Shown here: in pieces, positions 54,248 to 62,607 of the stretch
Layout of the letters: the number at the start of each line of letters is the position of its first letter
Numbering within the stretch: the first letter of the stretch is position 1
Source: Paenarthrobacter sp. A20
GTDB lineage: Bacteria; Actinomycetota; Actinomycetes; Actinomycetales; Micrococcaceae
NCBI RefSeq assembly: GCF_024168825.1
Contig: NZ_JALJWH010000001.1
Coordinates: 372,001-436,000, forward strand
Direction of reading: 5' to 3'
DNA length: 64,000 nt
Translations under genes and position numbers: made by a program
Notes under the pieces: generated by a model
What the model saw: the letters and a program-made list of their open reading frames with translations, nothing else
What the model was told of the DNA's origin: nothing
The model's database searches: none

Positions 54248-55022
54248 CGGACAACAGCTCCGTGCCCGCACCTTCCGCAGCATGGGCACGGTGGTGAGCC
54301 TGACAGTGGCGAGCAACACCTACGCCGATACCGCCGTGGACGAGCTCGAGTCCGCCGTCGAGGTTGTTGAGGGCGTCTTCGTGAAACTGGACCACGCGTT
54401 CAGCCTGTACCGTCTCGGCTCCGAAGCGAGTCGACTGGCCCGCGGCGAGCTGACGTTGGCCTATGCCTCGGAGACCATGCGGGACCTTTACGCTGAGGCA
54501 TCCGAGTGGCGGCTCGCGACAGAAGGTGCCTTCACTGCGGAGCGCCCGGACGGCCGACTGGACCTGTCCGGGATCGTTAAAGCCCATGCCGTGCGGGAAG
54601 CGGCGCTGTCCCTGCGGGCACTCGGGCTTCAGGACTGGTGCGTGAATGCGGGCGGTGACGTGCTGGTAAGCGGGTCACCCGGGCCCGCCACGAATGACCC
54701 CTGGCTCGCCGGCATCCTGGACCCCCTGGATCGCCAGGCGTTGCTGGGCGCGTTCCCGCTGCAATCCATGAAGGCACTGGCAACGTCCGGGTCTGCCGAA
54801 CGCGGCGACCATATTTGGGCCGTAGGAGGGGCCAGGCCGGAGTTTGTCCAAGTCTCCGTCGCGGCAGCGGACATCGTCACGGCTGACGTCCTGGCAACGG
54901 CCATTGTCGCCGGCGGAACCCGGACGTTGGATCAGGCCGTTGCCGGATGGGGCGTTGAGGTGCTCGCTGTGCGGCCCGACGGTGAACTGCTGGCCACACC
55001 GGAATTCCGGTCCGCCGCCTAG
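54231..55022 (+). CDS. apbE: FAD:protein FMN transferase (ApbE)
   Basis: A 263-residue ApbE-family flavin transferase, which moves FMN from FAD to a Thr or Ser of a target protein. RSMGTVVSLTV, the DLSGIVKAHAV segment, NAGGDVLVSG, LATSGSAERGDHIW and TADVLATA follow family order. The start at ATG 54231 overlaps the FMN-binding gene by 17 bp; its reading frame is open further upstream without a better start. The target is almost certainly the preceding protein. The 3' end overlaps the convergent SGNH hydrolase by 4 bp. Confidence 0.88.
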   Translation: MQPTSNGQQLRARTFRSMGTVVSLTVASNTYADTAVDELESAVEVVEGVFVKLDHAFSLYRLGSEASRLARGELTLAYASETMRDLYAEASEWRLATEGAFTAERPDGRLDLSGIVKAHAVREAALSLRALGLQDWCVNAGGDVLVSGSPGPATNDPWLAGILDPLDRQALLGAFPLQSMKALATSGSAERGDHIWAVGGARPEFVQVSVAAADIVTADVLATAIVAGGTRTLDQAVAGWGVEVLAVRPDGELLATPEFRSAA

Positions 55023-55783
55023 AGCGGCCTGATCAGTTCGGGGTATTTAGGACTCAAGCCGTCGCCGGAGGACACGCCGCGTACACGGCGGGCAACCCAC
55101 GGCGCCGCTGATTCCCGGAACCAGCGGGCGTTGGACTTCAGGACCTCCACGCGGTTCATCAAACGGACGGGCGCGAGTTCGGGAATCTCGATCACGTGCT
55201 CATGCTCGAGGACGTCGAGCACGCGCTTTGCCATGTTGACGTGGCCGGCGGTGGACATGTGCATCCGGTCCTCACCCCAGAGGCGCCAATCGTCGTACTC
55301 GTCGAACCGCCAGTAATCCACCAGCAAAGCGCCATGGTTCTCGGCAATTTCCCGCACCAGTTCGTTGTAGATCGCAGTCCGGCCGCGCATGGCGCTGAAG
55401 ACCTTGGAGCTCTTGGCATCAAAGCCTGTGAAGAGGACCACGGTGGCGCCCGTCGCGCTCAACTTGGCGATGCCGGCGTCGTAATCCCCAAGAAGGGAGT
55501 CAATATCGATCTTGGGCCGCAGGATGTCGTTCGCCCCTGCATACAGCGTCACCAAGGTTGGCTTCATCGCGACGGCGGCATCCACCTGTTCGGCCATGAT
55601 CTGGCGTAGCTTCCGGCCACGGATTGCGAGGTTGGCGTAGCCGAAGTCGGCATTGCTGCGAGCCAGTTGCCCGGCCACCACATCAGCCCAGCCTCGAACG
55701 CCATTGGGACGGTGGGGATCGTCGTCGCCGACGCCCTCAGTGAACGAGTCCCCCAGGGCAACGTAACGGGCAGAAAAATCCAT
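55019..55783 (-). CDS. SGNH/GDSL hydrolase, paralogue A
   Basis: A 254-residue cytoplasmic SGNH-fold esterase-like protein. Block I is GDSFTEG (Ser13), block III GANDI (~83-87) and block V DRMHMS with the catalytic Asp and His. No signal peptide is visible. The substrate is unknown. A CAGACT hexamer lies six bases before the ATG and there is no ribosome site, so the mRNA may be leaderless. It shares the overall order, GFD.K segment and C-terminal RR.RGVSSGD with the two genes at 56649 and 57470. Confidence 0.87.
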   Translation of the reverse strand: MDFSARYVALGDSFTEGVGDDDPHRPNGVRGWADVVAGQLARSNADFGYANLAIRGRKLRQIMAEQVDAAVAMKPTLVTLYAGANDILRPKIDIDSLLGDYDAGIAKLSATGATVVLFTGFDAKSSKVFSAMRGRTAIYNELVREIAENHGALLVDYWRFDEYDDWRLWGEDRMHMSTAGHVNMAKRVLDVLEHEHVIEIPELAPVRLMNRVEVLKSNARWFRESAAPWVARRVRGVSSGDGLSPKYPELIRPL

Positions 55784-55836
55784 GCCGCCAGTCTGCCACT
55801 TGAACGCTCAGGGCCACAAAGCCCGCGGCGGGAGCG

Positions 55837-56316
55837 CTACGAGTCGCGAAGGATCCAGTGGTTGTTGTCCAGGCGGGCAACGATCTTCTCTCCGATGCGT
55901 GCGAGGTCGGACACGTCTTCCGGGCTCAACGAATCCAGCATCAGGGTTCGCACGGATTCCACGTGTCCCGGAGCGAGGGAAACGATGGTGGACATACCGG
56001 CGTCGGTCAGGTGGGCCACCGTGACACGGGCATCACCGGGGTGTGCCTGCCGTTCAACCCAGCCACGTTTCTGCAGCTTGGTGACCACGTGCGAAAGGCG
56101 CGACAAGGAGGCACTCGTGCGCGCAGCAAGCTCACTCATGGGAAGGTAACGGCCCTCGGTTTCGGAGAGCATCGCCAGTACGTTGTAGTCGAACAGGGAC
56201 AATTTTCCGGCCGACTGAAGCTGGGTATCCAGAGCCGAGGGAAGCAGGGTGTTGATGCTCAGCAGGGCCAGCCAAGCACGTCGTTCGTCGGCGTTCAGCC
56301 AGCGGGGTTGAGTCAT
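55837..56316 (-). CDS. MarR-family transcriptional regulator
   Basis: A 159-residue MarR repressor. The winged helix (~55-110) includes LPMSELAARTSASLSRLSHVVTKLQKRGWVERQAHPGDARVTVAHLTDAG, with the wing residues DxR. The N- and C-terminal helices form the dimer interface. It lies 53 bp upstream of SGNH gene A on the same strand and is divergent from the YciI-like gene. Ligand and targets are unknown; the divergent gap of ~70 bp is a likely binding region. Confidence 0.9.
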   Translation of the reverse strand: MTQPRWLNADERRAWLALLSINTLLPSALDTQLQSAGKLSLFDYNVLAMLSETEGRYLPMSELAARTSASLSRLSHVVTKLQKRGWVERQAHPGDARVTVAHLTDAGMSTIVSLAPGHVESVRTLMLDSLSPEDVSDLARIGEKIVARLDNNHWILRDS

Positions 56317-56373
56317 GCATCCATCTTATGAGAATCCGCTGCTTCATTTGGGTGCCGGCCACGGCACAGGCGA

Positions 56374-56379
56374 TAGGCT
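56374..56379 (+). promoter_or_regulatory. -10 element of a leaderless transcript (YciI gene)
   Basis: TAGGCT, six bases, ATG at 56386; same arrangement as at 16101. Confidence 0.5.
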
Positions 56380-56385
56380 GGCGGC

Positions 56386-56673
56386 ATGTTTGTCGTCTCA
56401 TTGACCTACAAGGTTCCCGACGAAATTGTCGACTTCCACCGCCCGGGCCACATGGCTTGGCTTAAGGACGCGTTCGACGCCGGGATCTTCCTTGCGTCGG
56501 GACGTCGCGTTCCAGCCACCGGAGGCGTGCTGCTCTCCAAAGTGGACAGGGCCGCGCTGGATGCCTCGCTGGCCGAGGACCCGTTCTACAGCAACGGAGT
56601 GGCCGAGTTCGAGATCATCGAGTTCACGGCCACGAGTGTCGCCGAGGGCTACGAAAACCTGCTGGACAGCTGA
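56386..56673 (+). CDS. YciI-like protein
   Basis: A 95-residue protein of the YciI/dimeric alpha-beta barrel family. It has the N-terminal MFVVSLTYKV strand, the RPGHMAWLKDAFDAGIFLASGRRVP core containing the conserved His and Gly, and DPFYSNGVAEFEIIEF. The biochemical role is unclear in general. It is probably read from a leaderless mRNA. Its 3' end overlaps the convergent SGNH gene B by 25 bp. Confidence 0.85.
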   Translation: MFVVSLTYKVPDEIVDFHRPGHMAWLKDAFDAGIFLASGRRVPATGGVLLSKVDRAALDASLAEDPFYSNGVAEFEIIEFTATSVAEGYENLLDS

Positions 56674-57473
56674 GGCTTCTGCGCTTTAGCAGTTCCCAGC
56701 CTCTCAGGCAGCACCACCGGCATGAGCCCGGGCCAGCGCGCCCCCAGGTGGTCTCCGCTCGAAACGCCGCGGAGCCGGCGCGAAAGCCAAGGTCCGACGT
56801 CGCGCCTGAGCCAGGCGACGTCGTCGGCGATGTTTTCGGTGCGGGTCCGTGGACGGGGAGCTGCAAGCGTGGGCGACTGGAGTGAATGCGGCTCCCTCAG
56901 CACCTCCATGACCTTCTTGGCCATATAGCCATGCCCCGGAGTGGACATGTGCAGGCGATCCGGAGCCCACATCCGCGGGTCCTGGAACTTCTCGAAGCAC
57001 CAATAGTCCACCAAGAGCGTTTGGTACTTCGCCGCAATCCGCCGGATGGTGCGGTTGTAGATTGCCGTGCGAACTTTGAGCGGCTCAAGCAGGGGCGACA
57101 AGGGAACGTTGTAGCCCGTGAACAGCAGGATCGTGGCACCGCTCGCTTTGAGGCGCCTGACCGCATCCTCGTAGTCCCTCATGAGCTTGGCCATGTCCAG
57201 CCGTGCCATGAGGAGATCGTTGCCGCCTGCGTAGAAGCTGACCAAGGTGGGGTCCATGGCCAAGGCCTGCTCGATTTGTTCGTCCATGATCCGTTGAAGG
57301 CGCCGGCCGCGGACGGCGAGGTTGGCGTAGCGCGTTGCGGCATCATTCCGCGCCATTTCTTCTGCAACACGATCAGCCCAGCCCCGGCAGTTGTTGGGGA
57401 GCCTGAGATCGTTGTCGCCCACACCTTCGGTGAAGGAATCGCCGAGGGCAACGAACCGGACCGGCTTCATCAT
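56649..57473 (-). CDS. SGNH/GDSL hydrolase, paralogue B
   Basis: A 274-residue SGNH-fold hydrolase. FVALGDSFTEGVGD carries the nucleophile, YAGGNDLL block III and DRLHMSTPGH block V. A linker (~195-215) and RRLRGVSSGDHLGARWPGLMP end it. ATG 57473 is chosen because the GDS motif sits at ~residue 10 as in paralogue C, and it overlaps the stop of C by ATGA; an open frame extends further upstream without support. It is probably co-translated with C. Confidence 0.87.
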   Translation of the reverse strand: MMKPVRFVALGDSFTEGVGDNDLRLPNNCRGWADRVAEEMARNDAATRYANLAVRGRRLQRIMDEQIEQALAMDPTLVSFYAGGNDLLMARLDMAKLMRDYEDAVRRLKASGATILLFTGYNVPLSPLLEPLKVRTAIYNRTIRRIAAKYQTLLVDYWCFEKFQDPRMWAPDRLHMSTPGHGYMAKKVMEVLREPHSLQSPTLAAPRPRTRTENIADDVAWLRRDVGPWLSRRLRGVSSGDHLGARWPGLMPVVLPERLGTAKAQKPQLSSRFS

Positions 57474-58300
57474 TGCGTCGCCTCTTCCATGAGTTTCTTC
57501 AAACCACCCTTGCGGGGCACCTTCACGGGCTCCGGCCAGCGGGGGGTGAGCGTATCGCCGAGTGTGACCCCGCGCAGCTTGCGCCCAAACAGAGGAACCA
57601 CCCAGTCGTTCACCCAGCGGCGCTGCCGGCGTTCCCATTCGCGCATGGACATTCGGGAGGGCGGGTCCCATTCCTTGGGCGAGATCTTGTGCGGGACGTC
57701 GAGGTGATCCAACACTTGGGCGGCCAAGTACTTGTGGCCTGCCTTGGACATATGCAGCCGGTCCGGGGCCCACATCCGCGAGTCTTTGTAGGCATCGAAA
57801 CACCAATAGTCCACCAAGACGGCGCCGTATTTGGCTGCGATGTCGCGGACCCTTTGGTTGTACAAGGTGTTGCGCTTCTTGAAGGGTTCCAGCACGGCTG
57901 AAACCTTAACGTCGAACCCGGTGAACAGGACCAGGGTGGCGCCGGTTTCGCTCAGGCGTGCGACGAGCAGCTCGTAATCGTTGAGGAGCGCATCCATGTC
58001 AGTACCAAAGTCCAGGATGTCGTTGCCGCCCGCGTAGAGCGTGATCAGCGTTGGTTCCATGGCCAACGCAGGCCCAAGCTGTTCGTCGATGATGTGCCGG
58101 AGCCTTTTGCTGCGTACTGCCAGATTGGCGTACTCCCAGCCCGACTGTGCCTTGGCCAACTTCTCGGCAACCCGGTCGGCCCATCCGCGGACCCCGTTGG
58201 GCAGCACCTTACTGGGGTCCCCCACGCCCTCGGTGAACGAATCCCCGATGGCGACAAACCGCCGTCGAACGTTGTTCCCATCCCCGAAGTCGTCCCGCAC
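57470..58300 (-). CDS. SGNH/GDSL hydrolase, paralogue C
   Basis: A 276-residue SGNH-fold hydrolase. Block I is IGDSFTEG, block III YAGGNDIL and block V DRLHMSKAGH; the end reads RKLRGVTLGDTLTPRWPEPV like the tails of A and B. GTG 58300 follows a weak GGTGGG. No signal peptide. It is the first gene of a two-gene unit with B. The three paralogues lie within 3.3 kb, which points to local duplication. Confidence 0.87.
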   Translation of the reverse strand: MRDDFGDGNNVRRRFVAIGDSFTEGVGDPSKVLPNGVRGWADRVAEKLAKAQSGWEYANLAVRSKRLRHIIDEQLGPALAMEPTLITLYAGGNDILDFGTDMDALLNDYELLVARLSETGATLVLFTGFDVKVSAVLEPFKKRNTLYNQRVRDIAAKYGAVLVDYWCFDAYKDSRMWAPDRLHMSKAGHKYLAAQVLDHLDVPHKISPKEWDPPSRMSMREWERRQRRWVNDWVVPLFGRKLRGVTLGDTLTPRWPEPVKVPRKGGLKKLMEEATQ

Positions 58301-58502
58301 CCCACCGAAGCTACCCGCCCCCGGTTAAGCCCGGACCAACCCAAAGTGAACACAGAAACCACCCCAAACCTGACGGAGAAGGAGAGGCAACGAAAGGTGC
58401 GGCACGGCCGGTTGGCGGGCATCCGGCAGCGTGCGTCAAAGCGACGAAGGAGCAGCACGCCGAGGATGGCCGACAATCGGCCACCCAACGGTAGAGCTGG
58501 AC

Positions 58503-59558
58503 TTAGCCCTCTGCCTTGCCTCGTCGCCAGTAGCCCATGAAAGCAACTTGCTTACGGTCAATACCAACGTCCCGGACCAGGTAGCGCCGCATTTCCTTGA
58601 TCACGAACGCTTCGCCGGCGATCCAGGCGTAGAACGGCAGGGCACCGGCGGGAAGGGTGGGGTTCTTGCTTGCTTCGATGGCGGCGGTGTCCATGCGCTG
58701 CGGGGTTTCCCAGAGGATGTCCTGGTCCACGTTGACGTCTTCGGGCTCGGGTCCGGCTGCGGTCCCATCGCCCTTGATGCCAACCCAGCCCGGCACGGGA
58801 ACGGCCTTGGCCACGGCTTCCTTGAGGAGTTCACCGTGGGGGCGCGAGCGTCCGATGGCGGCACCTCGTGCGAGCCACGTGATTTCGATGTCAGCTGCGG
58901 TGTTGATGTCCTGGAAGTCGGCGGCTTCGGGGACTTCGAGGAAGGCATGGCCGGTCATGTCGGCGGGCAAGCTTTCGAGGATGGCGCTGATCGCGGGGAC
59001 GGCGGTTTCGTCGCCGGCCAGCAGGATGCGCTGGGCCAGGCCCGGACGCCATTCAATACCGCCGTATGCGCCGGCCGTGGTGCACTGGGCTGCGCGGTTG
59101 TTGGGGCCGATGATGGTGAGCGCGTCGCCTGGTTTCGCTCCAAGTGCCCAGTTGGCTGCGGGTCCACCATGGCCGGCGTCGTCGAAGTGCATGACGAAGT
59201 CGATGTCGATTTCCGGGTACACAGCGTCAAGACGCTCGGACCGGACGGTGTACGTACGCATGTCACCACGGACGGACGGGTCCATGGCCAGCCATTCCTG
59301 GTACCAACCGGCCTCTTCCATCCTGAAGGCAGGCAGCGGGATCTGCTGTCCGGCGGCGTCGAAGGACGGAATCATCAGCTTCACGCGCAGGTCCAGGGTG
59401 TCGCCTGCTACGCCGAAGTCGCGCAGCGAGTAGCCGCCGAACGTGATCCGGCGGAAGTTGGGGCTGAGCTCCTGCACCGCAGTGACCGTGACGTCGAAGG
59501 CAAGGGTCATGGGTTCCACTGCGGCACTTGCTTTGGCCTGGGTCGGTTGTGCACTCAT
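58503..59558 (-). CDS. Siderophore-interacting protein (ferric-siderophore reductase)
   Basis: A 351-residue member of the SIP/ViuB family, FAD-containing reductases that release iron from imported ferric siderophores. The RRITFGG segment, DMRTYTVRS (FAD-binding R-x-Y-T), DFVMHFDDAGHGGPAANWA and LLAGDETAVPAI form the FAD-binding part; FYAWIAGEAFVIKEMRRYL and QVAFMGYWRRG the C-terminus. ATG 59558 overlaps the ATPase stop by ATGA. It is the last gene of the iron-uptake operon and acts in the cytoplasm after import. Confidence 0.92.
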   Translation of the reverse strand: MSAQPTQAKASAAVEPMTLAFDVTVTAVQELSPNFRRITFGGYSLRDFGVAGDTLDLRVKLMIPSFDAAGQQIPLPAFRMEEAGWYQEWLAMDPSVRGDMRTYTVRSERLDAVYPEIDIDFVMHFDDAGHGGPAANWALGAKPGDALTIIGPNNRAAQCTTAGAYGGIEWRPGLAQRILLAGDETAVPAISAILESLPADMTGHAFLEVPEAADFQDINTAADIEITWLARGAAIGRSRPHGELLKEAVAKAVPVPGWVGIKGDGTAAGPEPEDVNVDQDILWETPQRMDTAAIEASKNPTLPAGALPFYAWIAGEAFVIKEMRRYLVRDVGIDRKQVAFMGYWRRGKAEG

Positions 59559-60379
59559 GAGGCGATCTCCAGTTCGTTGGTTGAAGCGGGGCGTGCGTGG
59601 TGGCGTCCGATGGGGACGATCAGCGGTGTACCTGAGATGGGGTCCGGAACCACACGGGATTCCAGGCCGAAGACGTTGAAGACCAGCTCTTCGGTCACTA
59701 CGACGGGAGCGGGACCTTCGGCCACGATGCACCCGCCCTTCATGGCGATGACGTGGTCTGCATACCGGGCTGCCAGGTTGAGGTCGTGGAGCACGATCGC
59801 CACCGTGGTGCCGCGGCTGCGGTTGAGGTCGGTGACCAGGTCCAGGACTTCCACTTGGTGTGCGAGGTCGAGGTAGGTGGTCGGCTCGTCCAGCAGCAGG
59901 ACCTCGGTTTCCTGGGCCAGGGCCATGGCAATCCACACGCGCTGGCGCTGGCCGCCGGACAGTTCGTCGATGCTCCGCTCAGCGAGTTCCAACGTGGCGG
60001 TGGCGTCGAGCGCGCGCTGCACCGCGGCGTCGTCGGCTGCGCTCCAGCTGCGGAAGAAGCCTTGGTGCGGGTAGCGGCCGCGCCCCACAAGATCCCGGAC
60101 GGTGATGCCGTCGGGAGCAGTCGGGTGCTGCGGGAGCAGGCCGAGCGTCCGTGCTAGTTCGCGGGCGGGACGGGTGTGGATGTCCTTGCCGTCGAGTGTC
60201 ACCGAGCCGCCAGCCGGCTTGAGCAGGCGGGAGAGGCCTCGCAGGAGCGTGGATTTTCCGCAGGCGTTGGCGCCCACGATCATGGTCACTTTGCCCTCGG
60301 GGATTTCGGTGGAGAGCCCCTCCACCACCTTGCGCTGCTCGTATTGGAGCGTCAGGTCCTGGGCATTAAGGATGGCCAT
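59555..60379 (-). CDS. Ferric-siderophore ABC transporter ATP-binding protein
   Basis: A 274-residue FecE/FepC-type ATPase. Walker A GANACGKST (36-44), LSGGQRQRVWIAMALAQ, Walker B VLLLDEPTTYLDLAHQ and the H-loop VLHDLNLAARYADH are complete. I chose ATG 60379 because it gives the family length; the longer frame from 60433 adds a Cys/Arg-rich stretch read from the preceding gene. One base separates it from the permease stop. It powers the two upstream permeases. Confidence 0.93.
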   Translation of the reverse strand: MAILNAQDLTLQYEQRKVVEGLSTEIPEGKVTMIVGANACGKSTLLRGLSRLLKPAGGSVTLDGKDIHTRPARELARTLGLLPQHPTAPDGITVRDLVGRGRYPHQGFFRSWSAADDAAVQRALDATATLELAERSIDELSGGQRQRVWIAMALAQETEVLLLDEPTTYLDLAHQVEVLDLVTDLNRSRGTTVAIVLHDLNLAARYADHVIAMKGGCIVAEGPAPVVVTEELVFNVFGLESRVVPDPISGTPLIVPIGRHHARPASTNELEIAS

Positions 60380-60380
60380 G

Positions 60381-61490
60381 TCAGGCCTCCTTTCGGTTCG
60401 ACGTGACCAGCAGCCACAGCAGGAAGGGTGCACCGAGGGCGCCGGTGATGACGCCGACCGGGAGGACGGTTCCGTCGAGGATGACGGGGGCGATGTTGGA
60501 GGCGAAGAAGTCAGCGAGGAGCACGATCAGCGCACCGGTAAGGGCCGACGCCGGGAGGCTGGGTTTGCGGACGATACGACGCGCGATGGGTCCGGCGAGG
60601 AAAGCGACGAACGCCACCGGACCGGCAGCAGCAGTTGCGACGGCGGCGAGTCCGACGGCGGTCAGAACCAGTCCCAGCCGGGCGGCGTTGACCTTAATGC
60701 CGAGGCCTGCGGCGGCGTCGTCCCCGAGTTCGAGGATGCGCAGCGGGCCGGCCAAGGCAATGACGGCAGGAATCAGGACCAGCAGGGAGGCCGCAAGGAC
60801 GCCTGCCCGGTCCCAGGTGGAGGAGTTCAAGGATCCGTTGAGCCAGATGAGGGCGTCGGCGGCGGTGCGGATATCGGCGCGGGTCATGAGGAAGTTGACC
60901 ACCGCATGGAGGGCTGCGGCGATGCCCACGCCCGCCAGGATGAGACGGTTGCCGGCGGCATTGCCGCGGCTGCCTCCGCCCGCGCCCGAACCGGTACCGC
61001 GGGAGATCGCGTAGATGATGGCTGCGACGCCGAGCGCACCGCCAAGTGCGGCTCCGGAAACCACTGCTCCGGAAGCTCCGAAAATCACGATGGCCGTCAC
61101 GGCAGCAGCGCTGGCGCCGTAGCTGATGCCGATGATGTCCGGGCTTGCGAGGGGGTTGCGCAACATGGTTTGGAAGAGCGCCCCTGCCAAACCGAAGGCG
61201 ACGCCGATCATCGTGCCAACCACTGCACGGGGCAGCTTGTGCTCCATGACGATGAAGCTGGCCCCCGGGATCTTCTCGCCGCCGGTCAGGTGGTTGATGA
61301 CGATCGTGAAGAAGTCCGGGATGGTGACGGTGTAGCTGCCCAGGAGCACGTACACCGCGAACATGACGACTACAGCGAGCCCGAGGAAGAAGGTGGGGCC
61401 CAGCACGCGCCGAAGTGACAATTGATGGCCATGTTTGCCGGGATTATTGGTGCTATGTGCCATCTCGGGAGCGGCTTTGAGGGCGGTCAT
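60381..61490 (-). CDS. Ferric-siderophore ABC transporter permease (FepG type)
   Basis: A 369-residue FecCD-family permease with about nine to ten membrane helices. The family markers LPRAVVGTMIGVAFGLAGALFQTMLRNPLASPDIIGISYGA and GPVAFVAFLAGPIARRIV are present. A hydrophilic N-terminal tail of ~30 residues precedes the first helix. ATG 61490 overlaps the stop of the first permease by ATGA. It pairs with that permease as a heterodimer. Confidence 0.92.
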   Translation of the reverse strand: MTALKAAPEMAHSTNNPGKHGHQLSLRRVLGPTFFLGLAVVVMFAVYVLLGSYTVTIPDFFTIVINHLTGGEKIPGASFIVMEHKLPRAVVGTMIGVAFGLAGALFQTMLRNPLASPDIIGISYGASAAAVTAIVIFGASGAVVSGAALGGALGVAAIIYAISRGTGSGAGGGSRGNAAGNRLILAGVGIAAALHAVVNFLMTRADIRTAADALIWLNGSLNSSTWDRAGVLAASLLVLIPAVIALAGPLRILELGDDAAAGLGIKVNAARLGLVLTAVGLAAVATAAAGPVAFVAFLAGPIARRIVRKPSLPASALTGALIVLLADFFASNIAPVILDGTVLPVGVITGALGAPFLLWLLVTSNRKEA

Positions 61491-62602
61491 AGTCCGGCCC
61501 CCTTTCCACGACGGATGAGCCAAATGAAGACCGGGGCCCCGATGAGCGCGGTCATGATGCCGGCGGGCACTTCGCCCGGGAGCAGGATGACACGGCCAAC
61601 GATGTCGGCGCTGATCAGGAGGATGGGGGCCGCAACCGCGGAGAACGGCAGGATCCAGCGGTAGTCCGGCCCGGTCAGCGAGCGGACTGCGTGGGGGATG
61701 ACAAGCCCCAGGAAGGCAATCGGTCCGGCCACAGCCGTGGCAGATCCGCAAAGCAACACGATGCCCAGCCCGGTGATGGCACGGGAGAGTGCGACGTTCT
61801 GGCCGAGGCCACGGGCAATGTCGTCGCCGAGTGCCAGGCTGTTCAGAATGCGGCCGCCGGCCAGGACAATCACGGCCCCGATGGCAAGGAACGGCAGCGC
61901 AGGAAGGAGGACGGACCAATCACGTCCACCAATGGTGCCCACCTGCCAAAAGCGGAAACGGTCGAAAGTGTCCTGGCTCGAAACCAGGATGACGTTCATC
62001 AGGGAGAACAGTCCGGCGCTCAGGGCCGCACCCGCGAGGGCGAGCTTGACCGGCGTCGCACCGTCCCGTCCACGGGACGCAATGGCGTAAACGACGACGG
62101 CGGCCGCTGCGGCGCCGATGAAGGCGAACCAGATGTACCCGGACAGGGACGTGATGCCGAAAACGTAGATGCCCACTACCACTGCGAGGGCGGCACCGGC
62201 ATTAAGTCCCAGGATGCCGGGATCGGCCAGCGGGTTGCGGGCCACACCCTGCATGGCTGCGCCGGCCAGGCCAAGGGCAGCACCGGCCAGCAGGCCCAGG
62301 ACAGTTCGGGGAATCCGGGCGATGACCACAGCATGGTTACCGTCGGCCGGATTGAAGTTGGTGAGTGCTTCCCACACGGTGTTGAGGGGAAGTCCGCGCG
62401 CGCCGATCGCCAAGGAGGCGGCGCTCACTGCGGCGAGTACGACGACGGCCACCAACAGCCAAGCAGTGCGCTTGCCTGCGGTGCCCCGGGAACCGGTTCC
62501 CCCTCCGGTTCCCACGGCGCCAGGGGTGATGCCTCCCGGGCCAGCCGGCACCGAAGTGCCGTTGCCCCGCCCCTGGACCGCCGTCGTCGTACTCAGTTTC
62601 AT
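61487..62602 (-). CDS. Ferric-siderophore ABC transporter permease (FepD type)
   Basis: A 371-residue FecCD-family permease. IPRTVLGLLAGAALGLAGAAMQGVARNPLADPGILGLNAGA and GPIAFLGLVIPHAVRSLTGPDYRW are diagnostic. The first ~45 residues are an unusual Gly/Thr-rich cytoplasmic tail. It starts 5 bp after the binding-protein stop and overlaps the next permease by ATGA. Confidence 0.92.
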   Translation of the reverse strand: MKLSTTTAVQGRGNGTSVPAGPGGITPGAVGTGGGTGSRGTAGKRTAWLLVAVVVLAAVSAASLAIGARGLPLNTVWEALTNFNPADGNHAVVIARIPRTVLGLLAGAALGLAGAAMQGVARNPLADPGILGLNAGAALAVVVGIYVFGITSLSGYIWFAFIGAAAAAVVVYAIASRGRDGATPVKLALAGAALSAGLFSLMNVILVSSQDTFDRFRFWQVGTIGGRDWSVLLPALPFLAIGAVIVLAGGRILNSLALGDDIARGLGQNVALSRAITGLGIVLLCGSATAVAGPIAFLGLVIPHAVRSLTGPDYRWILPFSAVAAPILLISADIVGRVILLPGEVPAGIMTALIGAPVFIWLIRRGKGAGL

Positions 62603-62607
62603 TGCAG

